The notes under the pieces are model-generated. The model saw nothing but the letters and a program-made list of their open reading frames with translations. It did no database searches and had not been told where the DNA came from. The translations under genes were made by a program, and so were the position numbers. This document shows positions 36,691-45,307 of a DNA stretch of 64,000 nucleotides, in pieces. Every line of letters begins with the position of its first letter. Position 1 is the stretch's first letter. This DNA is from Aphanocapsa sp. GSE-SYN-MK-11-07L (GTDB lineage Bacteria > Cyanobacteriota > Cyanobacteriia > Thermosynechococcales > Thermosynechococcaceae): contig JAHHGS010000139.1 of assembly GCA_019359715.1 (NCBI GenBank), forward strand, positions 146,838 through 210,837, given 5' to 3'.

Positions 36691-37473
36691 GTGGCAAAGG
36701 CTGCGTCTTGGTCAAGTCGAAGAGTGTATCAGTTAGTTCAGGCGCAGGTAGCTGAACTGAGCAATCTTTCAATTTCAATCCTTAGAAAACTGCAAGCCAA
36801 AGACCTGACCCAGATCCGACTCAAGCGTTCAGGCGGGTTAATTATGGGTGCCAGCGGCGCGGTAGCAAAGCTGTCCGTAGGAATCGCCCTGCTGGCCTGG
36901 AATTGGCGGCTGTGTTTAGCTACGGGCAGCGGCGTCGGGATCATGTTCTTGGTCTACAGCTTTCAGAACTCTGGTCAAATTCCCTGGAGACGCATTCATC
37001 GCCAGCTTCAGAGCTTGAATCGTCCAGTTGTGATTGCCCTTGCCAGCGGTGGAATTGCCACCCTCAGCACTTACATGGTGGCGGTGATCTGGCGAGACTC
37101 GACCAGTCCCTGGCTGGCGGCGGGGTCAATCATGCAGGGACTCGGCACGCTGGCTGTGCTGATTTTATTAGCTTGGTTGATTTTGCATCGTCAGGCTGAA
37201 GCGGATCAAAGCCATTTCCAGCGAGTGGTATCAGACTTGACGGTAGAGGATGACCTCAAGCGGCTGATTGCCGTCCGGCAATTGACTTATTTATGCAAAA
37301 CAAATCGGCTTAGCCTTGCCAAGCAGCGGATGGTGGGCGAATATTTGCGCCTGCTGCTCAACCACGAACAGGCAACTCTCGTTCACAGCGCGGCTCTTGA
37401 TGGTCTGCAATTGCTGAGCCAAAAAACGTTTTTGAATCCAGCTAGCAATTTGCCAACTAGAAATCGCAGCTAG
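36691..37473 (+). CDS. Membrane protein of unknown function
   Basis: This 260-residue protein starts at GTG 36691. It has an N-terminal amphipathic region, about four hydrophobic segments (VAKLSVGIALLAWNW, SGVGIMFLVYSF, PVVIALASGGIATLSTYMVAV, TLAVLILLAWLIL), and a soluble helical C-terminal part of about 80 residues (DDLKRLIAVRQLTYLCKTNRLS). It looks like a cyanobacterial family of unknown role. A methyltransferase gene follows after 38 bases. Confidence 0.7.
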   Translation: MAKAASWSSRRVYQLVQAQVAELSNLSISILRKLQAKDLTQIRLKRSGGLIMGASGAVAKLSVGIALLAWNWRLCLATGSGVGIMFLVYSFQNSGQIPWRRIHRQLQSLNRPVVIALASGGIATLSTYMVAVIWRDSTSPWLAAGSIMQGLGTLAVLILLAWLILHRQAEADQSHFQRVVSDLTVEDDLKRLIAVRQLTYLCKTNRLSLAKQRMVGEYLRLLLNHEQATLVHSAALDGLQLLSQKTFLNPASNLPTRNRS

Positions 37474-37511
37474 CTTTAGGGTTGTGATGTCCAGAAAAAC
37501 GAGAGGCAGTG

Positions 37512-38171
37512 ATGAGTGTGACAACGGATCAGGTTAAGGCTGGTCAAGCCATTTACTCTAAGCGACTCCTCTCGGTCTATGACTTGATTGTGCTCGGCAT
37601 TTCAAATCGGTTGATTTGGCAGTGCCCAACTCCGCGACTGGTGAATCATTACAACACGCACGTTAGCGCCAATCACTTAGATGTTGGGGTAGGAACTGGT
37701 TACTTTCTTGATCACTGCCAGTTCCCCGCTCCTAACCCGCGCGTTGCGTTAATGGATCTCAACTTAGAGACATTAGATTTTGCTGCCCGGCGGATTGGTC
37801 GCTACCAACCCGAAATCTATCAGCAAAATGTTTTAGATCCGATCGCTTGGACTCCAGAAAAATTCGATTCTGTTGGCATTAACTATCTGTTCCATTGCCT
37901 GCCCGGCTCAATCGAGTCAAAGTCGGTCGTCTTTGATCACCTCAAGCCGTTGATGCAGCCCAATGCTGTTCTTTTTGGTTCAACCTTGTTACAGGGTGGT
38001 GTCTCGCGGACTTGGTTTGCTAAGGGATTGATGAAGGTGTATAACAAAAAGCGGATCTTTTCCAATCAATCTGACAATCTTGCTGGCTTGCAGCAAGCCC
38101 TTAGCAGCCGATTTCGAGATGTTTCTGTTGAGGTAGTCGGTTGCGCAGCCCTGTTTTCTGGACGAGCGTGA
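37512..38171 (+). CDS. Class I SAM-dependent methyltransferase
   Basis: The protein of about 219 residues has the SAM-binding motif I HLDVGVGTGYFLD followed by the acidic strand end in VALMDLNLETL. The N-terminal YSKRLLSVYDLIVLGISNRLIW matches small-molecule methyltransferases of the UbiE-like group. The substrate is unknown. I chose ATG 37512; GTG 37509 directly precedes it. Confidence 0.85.
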   Translation: MSVTTDQVKAGQAIYSKRLLSVYDLIVLGISNRLIWQCPTPRLVNHYNTHVSANHLDVGVGTGYFLDHCQFPAPNPRVALMDLNLETLDFAARRIGRYQPEIYQQNVLDPIAWTPEKFDSVGINYLFHCLPGSIESKSVVFDHLKPLMQPNAVLFGSTLLQGGVSRTWFAKGLMKVYNKKRIFSNQSDNLAGLQQALSSRFRDVSVEVVGCAALFSGRA

Positions 38172-38254
38172 AGCTTCACAACGGCTTCGCTTCTGAGCAG
38201 CATTAATCTCAGGTGTTAGGATCAGGAGTAAGTTACTGATCAAAAATCTGCTTT

Positions 38255-39157
38255 ATGTTTGTGCCACCAGGGTTTGAGCAACAGTCAGTCGTTACTGCTC
38301 TGGGGCGGGTTGTTTACTATACTGCCACTCCCGATCGCTGGCTGAACACTGCCAATCCGGCTCCAGAGAAGGCTACTGCCAACTTGGTGTTTCTGCACGG
38401 TTTTGGTGGGGGGTCTTCAGCCTACGAATGGTCGAAAGTGTATCCGGCTTTTGCGGCCGAGTATCGGATTTTTGCGCCAGATTTACTTGGCTGGGGGCGA
38501 TCAGAGCATCCAGAGCGAGATTATCAGCCAAGTGACTATATCAACACGATTGTTGAATTGATTGAGAACACCTGTCCCTCAGCCCCGATCGTAATTGCCT
38601 CTTCTCTAACGGCGGCGTTGACCGTGCGAGCGGCGATCGCCCACCCTGAACTGTTCAAAGCCCTGATTTTGACCACTCCCAGCGGGTTATCCGACTTTGG
38701 GCAAGATTACAAACGCAGCTTCTTTGCCCAACTTGTGAGTACGCCTGTCATTGATCGGACAATTTATAGCCTGGGAATTGCCAACAGCGTTGGGATTCGC
38801 AACTTTTTGGAACAGCGCCAGTTTGCGGAACCAAACCGAATTACACCCGAAATGGTAGAAGCTTATCTAGCTTCAGCCCAACAGCCAAATGCTGAGTATG
38901 CGGCTTTGTCGTTTGTGCGGGGCGACTTGTGTTTTGACCTAGCGGCTTACCTGGAGCAACTGACAACACCGACTGCGATCCTGTGGGGGCGGCAGTCAGC
39001 CTTCACGAGTCCTGAAATGGGTCAGCGGTTAGCCAAATTAAATCCACAAGCGATTAAGGTATTTCAGCTATTAGATGATGTTGGGTTAACGCCTCAGTTA
39101 GAAGTACCGGCGGTAACAATCGCCCTGATCCGGCGTTACCTGACGCTGCTGCAATAA
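38255..39157 (+). CDS. Alpha/beta-hydrolase-fold protein with atypical active site
   Basis: This 300-residue protein has the fold hallmarks: FLHGFGGGSSAYEW and APDLLGWGRSEHP. The nucleophile elbow is unusual (IASSLTAAL instead of GxSxG), and the region where the catalytic His should be reads DDVGLTPQLEVPA, without His. It may be non-hydrolytic or use another residue. It is 83 bases after the methyltransferase on the same strand. Confidence 0.8.
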   Translation: MFVPPGFEQQSVVTALGRVVYYTATPDRWLNTANPAPEKATANLVFLHGFGGGSSAYEWSKVYPAFAAEYRIFAPDLLGWGRSEHPERDYQPSDYINTIVELIENTCPSAPIVIASSLTAALTVRAAIAHPELFKALILTTPSGLSDFGQDYKRSFFAQLVSTPVIDRTIYSLGIANSVGIRNFLEQRQFAEPNRITPEMVEAYLASAQQPNAEYAALSFVRGDLCFDLAAYLEQLTTPTAILWGRQSAFTSPEMGQRLAKLNPQAIKVFQLLDDVGLTPQLEVPAVTIALIRRYLTLLQ

Positions 39158-39179
39158 ATTGAGGATGACTGCAAAATGA

Positions 39180-39703
39180 AAGCGATCTCTGCTGATCAAT
39201 ATCGCCCCGCCACTGATCCAAACTGCTTTACCCAATCATCAACGGTCAGAACCTAGCTCACCTGTAGTTGATTCTCCCCTCCCGTCGGCAACTGGCACAA
39301 CACCCCAGCCAAAATTGTCGTCACCTGTTACCGCTAAAAAAACCTCACTGCCGCAAACGGCGTGGCAGAAAAAAGCAATTCGGGGCATTTATTTGAGTCG
39401 GTATCAAGTCACGAATAACGCGAATGAACAAATGATTCGGCAACGAGTCCGTACTGGGGCAAGCGCTATTTTGCGGCGGACTGGCAAAATTGGCAGGTTG
39501 ATCGCGTTTTTATTCCAACCTACAACGATGCCAATTTTAACCAAGAGCTAAACTACGCCGGGGTTGCCATTACAGATCAGCAGTTAAATCGATTAAAAGC
39601 GTTAGTCAACAACCCCAAGATCAAAAGTGTGCTGATCTTTCCCTTCTTAGGCAAGCCAGAAGAAACTGCGGCCCGAATTAGAGAATTTACGCCAATTAGC
39701 TAA
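39180..39703 (+). pseudogene. Glycoside-hydrolase-like (DUF4015-type) pseudogene with internal deletion
   Basis: Two parts of one protein family are joined in different frames. The 5' part encodes a Pro/Ser-rich linker and then IRGIYLSRYQVTNNANEQMIRQRV (split); the 3' part, from CCG at 39449, encodes PYWGKRYFAADWQNWQVDRV and later KSVLIFPFLGKPEETAARI. In intact cyanobacterial relatives these are the start and end of a putative TIM-barrel hydrolase, separated by well over 100 residues. The centre is lost and the frame shifts near 39449-39452. No signal peptide or good start codon remains. Confidence 0.75.
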
Positions 39704-39815
39704 TAGAGCAAAACTCAAATCAATCATTTAAACCCATCCTCAAAATCCTCATGTCTTTGGGACACCCCGCTAAAATTTGCGTTTAGGATAGAAGCTGGAT
39801 CCAGAGGAAATTGCC

Positions 39816-40676
39816 ATGTTGGTGCTAGAGGGGCCGTGGCGGCACGAATACATCATTACCAACGGGATTAAGCTGCACTACGTCACTCAAGGCGAAGGGC
39901 CGCTAATGCTGATGCTGCATGGGTTTCCTGAATTTTGGTACTCTTGGCGGCACCAAATTCCGGCCTTCGCGACTCGCTATCGAGTTGTGGCTCTCGATTT
40001 GCGAGGCTACAACGACAGTGATAAACCCCACGATGCCAGTAGCTACAACATGGATGAGCTATTGCTAGACATTGAAGGCGTAATTCAGGGCTTGGGCTAC
40101 CAACGCTGTGTCCTGGTTGGGCACGACTGGGGTGGAGCGATCGCCTGGTGTTTCGCCTATGCCCACCCAGAAATGGTCGAGAAGCTGGTAGTGATGAATA
40201 TTCCCCATCCAGCTAAGTTTCAGGCGGGGCTACGCACCCTAGAGCAATTGCAGCGGAGTTGGTATATTTTCTTTTTTCAGTTGCCCTGGCTGCCAGAGTT
40301 TTGCTTGGAGTGGGCAGATTTCCGAGCGATCGCCGCTGCCTTGACTGAAACCGCTGTTAACAAAGCTGCGTTTGGTCTGTTAGATATCGAAGCTTACAAA
40401 GATGCGGCGGCTAAACGGGGGGCGTTAACCGCCATGGTCAACTACTATCGCAATCTACTGGGAGGGGTGATAGGCCAACAGTGGGGAAAATTGGCAGTTC
40501 CCACCCTGATGCTCTGGGGCGAACAAGACACGGCTTTCGGTAAAGAATTGACCTATGGCACCGAAGATTACGTGCCAGACCTGCGGATTCACTACATTCC
40601 CAACTCTGGACATTGGGTACAGCAAGAGCAGCCCCAACTGGTCAACCAATGGCTGAAAGAGTTTTTGTTCCAGTAA
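39816..40676 (+). CDS. Epoxide-hydrolase-like alpha/beta hydrolase
   Basis: This 286-residue protein has LMLHGFPEFWYSWRHQIP, LDLRGYNDSDKP and the nucleophile Asp in VGHDWGGAIAW, the pattern of epoxide hydrolases and haloalkane dehalogenases. The catalytic His lies in NSGHWVQQEQP. It is intact, unlike the two hydrolase-type loci upstream. The physiological substrate is unknown. Confidence 0.9.
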   Translation: MLVLEGPWRHEYIITNGIKLHYVTQGEGPLMLMLHGFPEFWYSWRHQIPAFATRYRVVALDLRGYNDSDKPHDASSYNMDELLLDIEGVIQGLGYQRCVLVGHDWGGAIAWCFAYAHPEMVEKLVVMNIPHPAKFQAGLRTLEQLQRSWYIFFFQLPWLPEFCLEWADFRAIAAALTETAVNKAAFGLLDIEAYKDAAAKRGALTAMVNYYRNLLGGVIGQQWGKLAVPTLMLWGEQDTAFGKELTYGTEDYVPDLRIHYIPNSGHWVQQEQPQLVNQWLKEFLFQ

Positions 40677-40826
40677 CTAAATGTAGCAATCCTCCAGTAC
40701 ACAATTAGGCAATAACTCTCACATCATTGAGAAATGCTGTATTCCGACCGGAAAACCGGGGTTTTGTGGCATGATCGGTGTAAATGCTTAAGCGCAACAT
40801 GTTTTTTGTATCACAGGAGTTTAACT

Positions 40827-41468
40827 ATGCCTCTGAGACTAGGGGACACCGTACCTAACTTTACCCAGGCTTCTTCCACAGGTGAAATTAGCTTCCACGA
40901 TTGGGTCGGTGATAGCTGGGCCGTCTTATTTTCTCATCCCAAAGACTACACCCCCGTCTGCACAACTGAACTAGGGGAGGTCGCCCGCCTAAAGCCAGAA
41001 TTTGACAAACGCAATGTGAAGGCGATCGCCCTCAGCGTTGACGATGTAGACTCGCACATGGGTTGGATCAAAGACATTGAGGAAACTCAGCGCGTCAGCC
41101 TCAACTACCCGATTTTGGCCGATGGTGATAAAAAGGTGTCTGAACTGTACGAAATGATTCACCCCAATTCCAGTACGGGTAATACCTTAACTGTGCGATC
41201 GGTGTTTATCATTGATCCCCAGAAAAAGCTGCGGTTGACCCTCACCTATCCGGCCAGCACCGGGCGCAATTTTGATGAACTGCTGCGCGTGATTGACTCA
41301 CTGCAACTGACCGATCACTACAGTGTCGCTACTCCTGCCAACTGGAAAGATGGCGACGATTGTGTAATTGTGCCTTCTGTCTCGGATGAAGAAGCAAAGA
41401 CCAAGTTTCCGAAAGGATTCAACCCCGTCAAGCCCTACCTGAGAATGACTCCCCAACCTAACAAGTAA
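40827..41468 (+). CDS. 1-Cys peroxiredoxin (Prx6 type)
   Basis: The start at 40827 is set by AGGAG (40815-40819) and the family N-terminus MPLRLGDTVPNFTQ. The peroxidatic Cys 45 lies in FSHPKDYTPVCTTELG. The long C-terminal part (GDDCVIVPSVSDEEAKTKFPKG, split) is typical of 1-Cys Prx6. It reduces H2O2 and organic peroxides. At about 213 residues it is complete. A long hairpin follows. Confidence 0.93.
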   Translation: MPLRLGDTVPNFTQASSTGEISFHDWVGDSWAVLFSHPKDYTPVCTTELGEVARLKPEFDKRNVKAIALSVDDVDSHMGWIKDIEETQRVSLNYPILADGDKKVSELYEMIHPNSSTGNTLTVRSVFIIDPQKKLRLTLTYPASTGRNFDELLRVIDSLQLTDHYSVATPANWKDGDDCVIVPSVSDEEAKTKFPKGFNPVKPYLRMTPQPNK

Positions 41469-41497
41469 CGGTAGTTTTTCCGGCCTAAAACGCAATA

Positions 41498-41536
41498 ATA
41501 ATGAGAGCCACGTCCAAGGGACGTGGCTCTCATTAT
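41498..41536 (+). terminator. Perfect 18-bp hairpin after the peroxiredoxin gene
   Basis: Arms 41498-41515 and 41519-41536 are exactly complementary around a 3-base loop (AAG), with the core GAGAGCCACGTCC. No T run follows, so it may terminate in either direction or protect the 3' end. Confidence 0.65.
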
Positions 41537-41606
41537 AGAAAGCTGTTGTTGACTGTAGCTCAGGGGTTAGGTAGGCAAAAAACTACCTACGAAAGTCACT
41601 GGACTT

Positions 41607-41690
41607 CAATCCCCCTAAATCCCCCTTAAAAAGGGGGACTTTGAACTTTAACCTTCCGAAGCCCCCTTTTTAAGGGGGTTGGGGGGATTG
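41607..41690. repeat. C/G-run interspersed inverted repeat
   Basis: CAATCCCCCTAAATCCCCC with AAAAAGGGGG (41607-41637) is mirrored by CCCCCTTTTTAAGGGGG and TTGGGGGGATTG (41662-41690). Such CCCCC/GGGGG palindromes are a familiar dispersed repeat of cyanobacterial genomes. It lies between the convergent peroxiredoxin and rplL genes and could end either transcript. Confidence 0.7.
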
Positions 41691-41732
41691 AGCATGTACG
41701 CCTATAGGCGATGGAATTTTTCAACCCGCTGA

Positions 41733-42128
41733 TTACTTGATGCTGACTTTAGCGCCAGCTTCTTCCAGTTCCTTCTTAGCTGCTTCAGCGTCTTCCTTGT
41801 TCACGCCTTCCTTGATCGGTTTGGGAGTGGATTCAACCACATCTTTGGCTTCTTTCAGACCCAAGCCAGTAATGCCGCGCACCACTTTCAAGATAGCAAT
41901 CTTCTTGTCGGCAGGCACTTCTTGTAGAATCACGTCAAAGGCAGTTTGCTCTTCTACTTCTTCAGCCGGGGCAGCCGCGCCAGTACCGGGAGCAGCCATC
42001 ATCATGCCACCGACGGGAGCGGCGGCGCTGACCCCAAAGGCTTCTTCAATTTGCTTAACCAGCTCGGAGGCTTCCAGCAGGGAGAGGGTTTTTAATTGTT
42101 CTAAGATTTGGTCGGTTGTTGCAGACAT
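41733..42128 (-). CDS. rplL: 50S ribosomal protein L7/L12
   Basis: L7/L12 forms the ribosomal stalk that recruits translation factors. The 131-residue protein has the N-terminal dimer domain, an Ala/Gly-rich hinge ([21 protein letters not shown]) and the C-terminal domain ([20 protein letters not shown]). GGAG lies eight bases before the ATG. It is the last gene of the secE-nusG-rplKAJL cluster. Confidence 0.96.
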   Translation of the reverse strand: MSATTDQILEQLKTLSLLEASELVKQIEEAFGVSAAAPVGGMMMAAPGTGAAAPAEEVEEQTAFDVILQEVPADKKIAILKVVRGITGLGLKEAKDVVESTPKPIKEGVNKEDAEAAKKELEEAGAKVSIK

Positions 42129-42185
42129 GGGTTAACTCCACGAGTTGAATAATTGAGTCGGACTTGAGAGCAGCTAGGTAAAAAA

Positions 42186-42713
42186 CTAGGCTGCTTCTTT
42201 TTCGGAAACTGCCTTGATTCCTCTGGCCAAAGCAGAAGGCACGGCATTGATGCCGACCGCCAGCTTGGTCGTCACGCCATTGATTGCCCCAGCAATTTGA
42301 GCCATCAGCTGCTCCTTCGGTGGCAGGCTGCCGATCGCCTTCACCTGATCTTCATTCAGCGATCGCCCATCCATCACACCGCCACGCAGAGCGGTTTTCT
42401 TGGTGACTTTCTGAAACTCCTGATAGGCCTTAATGGCAGCACTGAAGTCATCTTGCACCATCAGTAAGGCAGAAGAGTCAGCTAGAAATTCCGTCAAGGG
42501 CTGCCAATTTTGATCGTCAGCGATCGCGATTCGCATTAGGGTGTTTTTCGTTACCTTGCAAACCGTGCCAGAAGGGCGGAGCCGATTTCGTAAATCGGTA
42601 ATTTCAGCCACCGTCAACCCTTTGTAATCAATCACTAGGGCCATTTGGGAACCGCTTAGGCTTTCCTTCAGTTCAGCGACGATTTCTTTTTTGTTCTCCA
42701 GGGTTCTACCCAC
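42186..42713 (-). CDS. rplJ: 50S ribosomal protein L10
   Basis: L10 anchors L7/L12 dimers to the ribosome. The start is a GTG at 42713, fixed by a perfect AGGAGG about eight bases upstream on the minus strand. At 175 residues (VGRTLENKKEIVAELKESL) it is full length. The gene follows a structured leader and precedes rplL by 57 bases. Confidence 0.95.
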   Translation of the reverse strand: MGRTLENKKEIVAELKESLSGSQMALVIDYKGLTVAEITDLRNRLRPSGTVCKVTKNTLMRIAIADDQNWQPLTEFLADSSALLMVQDDFSAAIKAYQEFQKVTKKTALRGGVMDGRSLNEDQVKAIGSLPPKEQLMAQIAGAINGVTTKLAVGINAVPSALARGIKAVSEKEAA

Positions 42714-42780
42714 GTTGTTTCACCTCCTAAATTTGGGACTTGGACAAACTTGTTGATGTTGAGGGCAAAGCTCAGAATGC

Positions 42781-42862
42781 AAAAACCCCGGCACTTGAGG
42801 CCGAGGTTTCACCGTCATCAGTAATAGTGAAATACTGACGATTAAGGGGGTGAAAACCTCGG
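42781..42862 (-). promoter_or_regulatory. Ribosomal L10 leader / transcription attenuator
   Basis: On the minus strand, CCGAGGTTTTCACC (42862-42849) pairs with GGTGAAACCTCGG (42813-42801) around an inner stem-loop. The 3' arm overlaps CCTCGGC (42806-42800), which can instead pair with GCCGGGG (42792-42786), followed by TTTTT: an intrinsic terminator. The two folds are exclusive, as expected of an L10(L12)4-responsive leader. Confidence 0.75.
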
Positions 42863-42966
42863 CAGGAAATTAAGCAACTCGCTCCTGCTGTCTTTGGTTT
42901 TACAGATCCAGTTTTAGGTTGGGGCTGAATTTGGAAGCCCCATTTGCCAGCGCCAACAAAATTCTT

Positions 42967-43680
42967 CTAAGCCGCTTCCTCCAACTTCATATCTCTAAGG
43001 GCGCTAATGTCCACCTCAATCGAGGGGCCCATCGTAGCAGAAACGTAGAGGCTGCGCCAGTAGCGACCCTTGGCCCCAGAAGGACGATTGCGATCAATCG
43101 TTTCTTGCAGGGCTTTCAGGTTGGCTAACAAATCTTCAGCAGAGAAGCCCGCTTTGCCAAACAGCACGTGGACAATCCCAGTCCGATCGGCCCGAAACTC
43201 CAGTTTGCCAGCTTTAAATTCAGCGATCGCTTGGGGCAGGTCAAAGGTGACAGTGCCGGCTTTGGGCGAGGGCATCAACCCTCTTGGGCCCAAAATCCGT
43301 CCTACTTTCGCCACCTGAGGCATCATGTCTGGGGTGGCGATCAGGAGGTCAAACTCCATCATCCCCTGCTGAATTTGGTCAATAAGTTCTTCCGAACCGG
43401 CAATGTCAGCACCAGCATTCGTGGCTTCTGTCACCTTTTCCCCTCTGGCAATCACCGCAATTCGGACGGTTTGCCCCGTCCCTTTCGGCAGGGCGACGGT
43501 TGTTCGGAGCTGCTGGTCGGTATATTTGGGGTCAATCCCCAGCCGGACGTGAGCTTCTGCCGACTCTGGAAACTTGGCAGTCGCGGTTTCTTTTAGGAGG
43601 GCAAGCGCATCTAAAGGCGCGTAGGCTCGGTCTTCAACTTTGGCGTCCAGCTCTCGCAAGCGGCGCGATACTTTCTTCAT
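42967..43680 (-). CDS. rplA: 50S ribosomal protein L1
   Basis: L1 binds 23S rRNA at the E site and usually autoregulates its mRNA. The 237-residue protein has the family start ([19 protein letters not shown]) and the signature [25 protein letters not shown] lies eight bases before the ATG. It is followed by the L10 leader. Confidence 0.96.
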   Translation of the reverse strand: MKKVSRRLRELDAKVEDRAYAPLDALALLKETATAKFPESAEAHVRLGIDPKYTDQQLRTTVALPKGTGQTVRIAVIARGEKVTEATNAGADIAGSEELIDQIQQGMMEFDLLIATPDMMPQVAKVGRILGPRGLMPSPKAGTVTFDLPQAIAEFKAGKLEFRADRTGIVHVLFGKAGFSAEDLLANLKALQETIDRNRPSGAKGRYWRSLYVSATMGPSIEVDISALRDMKLEEAA

Positions 43681-43762
43681 GGTGTTGTCCTTTTGGGGTA
43701 GTTAGCGAAGCTCAGCTTCTCCCCCGCTAAAAATTTACGGATAATCAATCAAATCAATTAAC

Positions 43763-44188
43763 TCAGTCAACCACAGTCACACCCATGTTGCGGGCAGTGC
43801 CAGCCACAATTCGCATTGCAGCATCAACATCGTTGGCATTCAAGTCGGGTAGCTTGGTTTGAGCAATCTCCCGCAGTTGAGCATTGGTGATCTGACCAAC
43901 TTTTTTCTTGTTCGGTTCACCGGAACCGCGCTCAATTCCGGCTGCTTTTTGAATCAACACGGAAGCAGGCGGAGTCTTGAGAATAAAGGTGAAGCTGCGG
44001 TCTTCAAAGACCGAAATCTCCACCGGCACCACTAGCCCGGTTTGGTCGGCGGTGCGGGCATTATATTCTTTGCAGAACATCATGATATTTACCCCATGCT
44101 GACCTAGGGCCGGCCCAATCGGCGGAGCAGGGTTCGCTTTGCCAGCCGTAATCGCCAGCTTGATAATCGCTGTTACTTTTTTTGCCAT
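43763..44188 (-). CDS. rplK: 50S ribosomal protein L11
   Basis: L11 forms the GTPase-associated centre with 23S rRNA. Its 141 residues are exact for the family: [29 protein letters not shown] in pieces, and [15 protein letters not shown] at the C-terminus. It starts three bases after nusG ends. Confidence 0.97.
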   Translation of the reverse strand: MAKKVTAIIKLAITAGKANPAPPIGPALGQHGVNIMMFCKEYNARTADQTGLVVPVEISVFEDRSFTFILKTPPASVLIQKAAGIERGSGEPNKKKVGQITNAQLREIAQTKLPDLNANDVDAAMRIVAGTARNMGVTVVD

Positions 44189-44191
44189 TGC

Positions 44192-44812
44192 CTAGTTTTC
44201 TTTTTCAACCTGAGTAACTTCTAATTCCACCGGGGTTTCTCGTCCAAAAATGGACAACAGCGCCTTCAGTTTGCTGCGTTCAGCGCTGACCTCAATTACC
44301 TCACCCTCAAAGTCTTTGAAGGGGCCACTGAGTACCCGAATTTTGTCGCCAGAAAGCAAATCAATTTTGTGAATTGGTTCCTGCTCTGTCGCCTGTCGGA
44401 AGATACGTTCTACCTCCGAGCGACCGAGGGGCATCGGTTTGACGTGGCCTCGCCCCCGCCCGTAACGCCGCTTTTGTTCGGCTCCGACAAAATTAATCAC
44501 ATTGGGGGTATTTTTTACCACCTGCCAGGTTTCATCGTCGAGGGCCATCCGCACCAAGATATAGCCTGGAAAAACTTTTTCTTCCCCTGTCAGGCGGCTG
44601 CCGTCTTTCCGCATTTTGATGATTGGGGTTTGGGGAATTTCAATTTGGACAATTCGATCGGCAACATCTAGGGTTTGCAACCGCTGCTCAAGATTGTGCT
44701 TGACTTTTTTTTCGCAGCCCGATGCGACTTGAACAGCATACCAATGGCTCAAATCAAGAGCTGGGGCTGCTGTCTCAGTGGCGGGGTTAGTATCTAGCAA
44801 ATCTTCTGACAT
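44192..44812 (-). CDS. nusG: Transcription termination/antitermination factor NusG
   Basis: NusG binds RNA polymerase and controls elongation and ribosome coupling. The start at 44812 (MSEDLLDTN) avoids overlap with secE. The NGN domain (HWYAVQVASGCEKKVKHNLEQ) and the C-terminal KOW domain (GDKIRVLSGPFKDFEGEV) are both present. Length is about 206 residues. A short acidic N-terminal extension is usual in cyanobacteria. Confidence 0.95.
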   Translation of the reverse strand: MSEDLLDTNPATETAAPALDLSHWYAVQVASGCEKKVKHNLEQRLQTLDVADRIVQIEIPQTPIIKMRKDGSRLTGEEKVFPGYILVRMALDDETWQVVKNTPNVINFVGAEQKRRYGRGRGHVKPMPLGRSEVERIFRQATEQEPIHKIDLLSGDKIRVLSGPFKDFEGEVIEVSAERSKLKALLSIFGRETPVELEVTQVEKEN

Positions 44813-44822
44813 AGCAAAGAAA

Positions 44823-45059
44823 TTAAAATACGAGACCGGAAATCCAGCCAAATAGCTGATCTACCAGCGAAATCAGTCCAGCCGAGAGCGCCACCATCAA
44901 AATCACGGCTGCTGATTCACCAATCAGGCGCTGCCGATCTGGCCAGACTACTTTATCAAGCTCCTCTTTAGTTTCCTTAATAAAGGCAGAGGGGTTAAAG
45001 CCGGAAGCGCTCTGAGTCTCTGGCTTTTGCTCTTTTTCTGCGTTGTTGCTCTTGGTCAC
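44823..45059 (-). CDS. secE: Preprotein translocase subunit SecE
   Basis: SecE stabilises SecY in the translocon. This 78-residue single-span form has the conserved amphipathic part FIKETKEELDKVVWPDRQRLIGES and one transmembrane helix (AAVILMVALSAGLISLVDQLF). The start is GTG 45059. It is the first gene of the cluster, 10 bases before nusG; I find no tRNA-Trp upstream. Confidence 0.94.
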   Translation of the reverse strand: MTKSNNAEKEQKPETQSASGFNPSAFIKETKEELDKVVWPDRQRLIGESAAVILMVALSAGLISLVDQLFGWISGLVF

Positions 45060-45307
45060 GATCTTAACTTCACTTGGTAGTCACGGCTGACAAGCTGCAC
45101 TAACGAAGCTTTTTGCTCAGAAAGCATCACTCTTCGGAAATTAAACCCGGCTAGCTTTGCCAAAATGATTGACATTCGCTGGCAGAGGTCAATTGGCTGA
45201 TTGCCCAGTCTACTAGCTTAACTCATCTAATCCTGCTTTTGTCAGCACGTGCGGCGATAGATACCCGTGATATTTTTGGCTCCTGTCTGATTTGGCTTAC
45301 CGGCCAA

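Noticed and set aside
41607..41690. CCCCC/GGGGG repeats as a possible CRISPR array
   Set aside because: It is one inverted pair, not direct repeats with regular spacers. No CRISPR array is seen in the window.
41699..41710. 12-bp palindrome CGCCTATAGGCG as an attachment site
   Set aside because: Single short palindrome with no integrase or second copy; chance is sufficient.
45060..45307. tRNA-Trp upstream of secE
   Set aside because: This is a common bacterial arrangement, but no cloverleaf could be built here.
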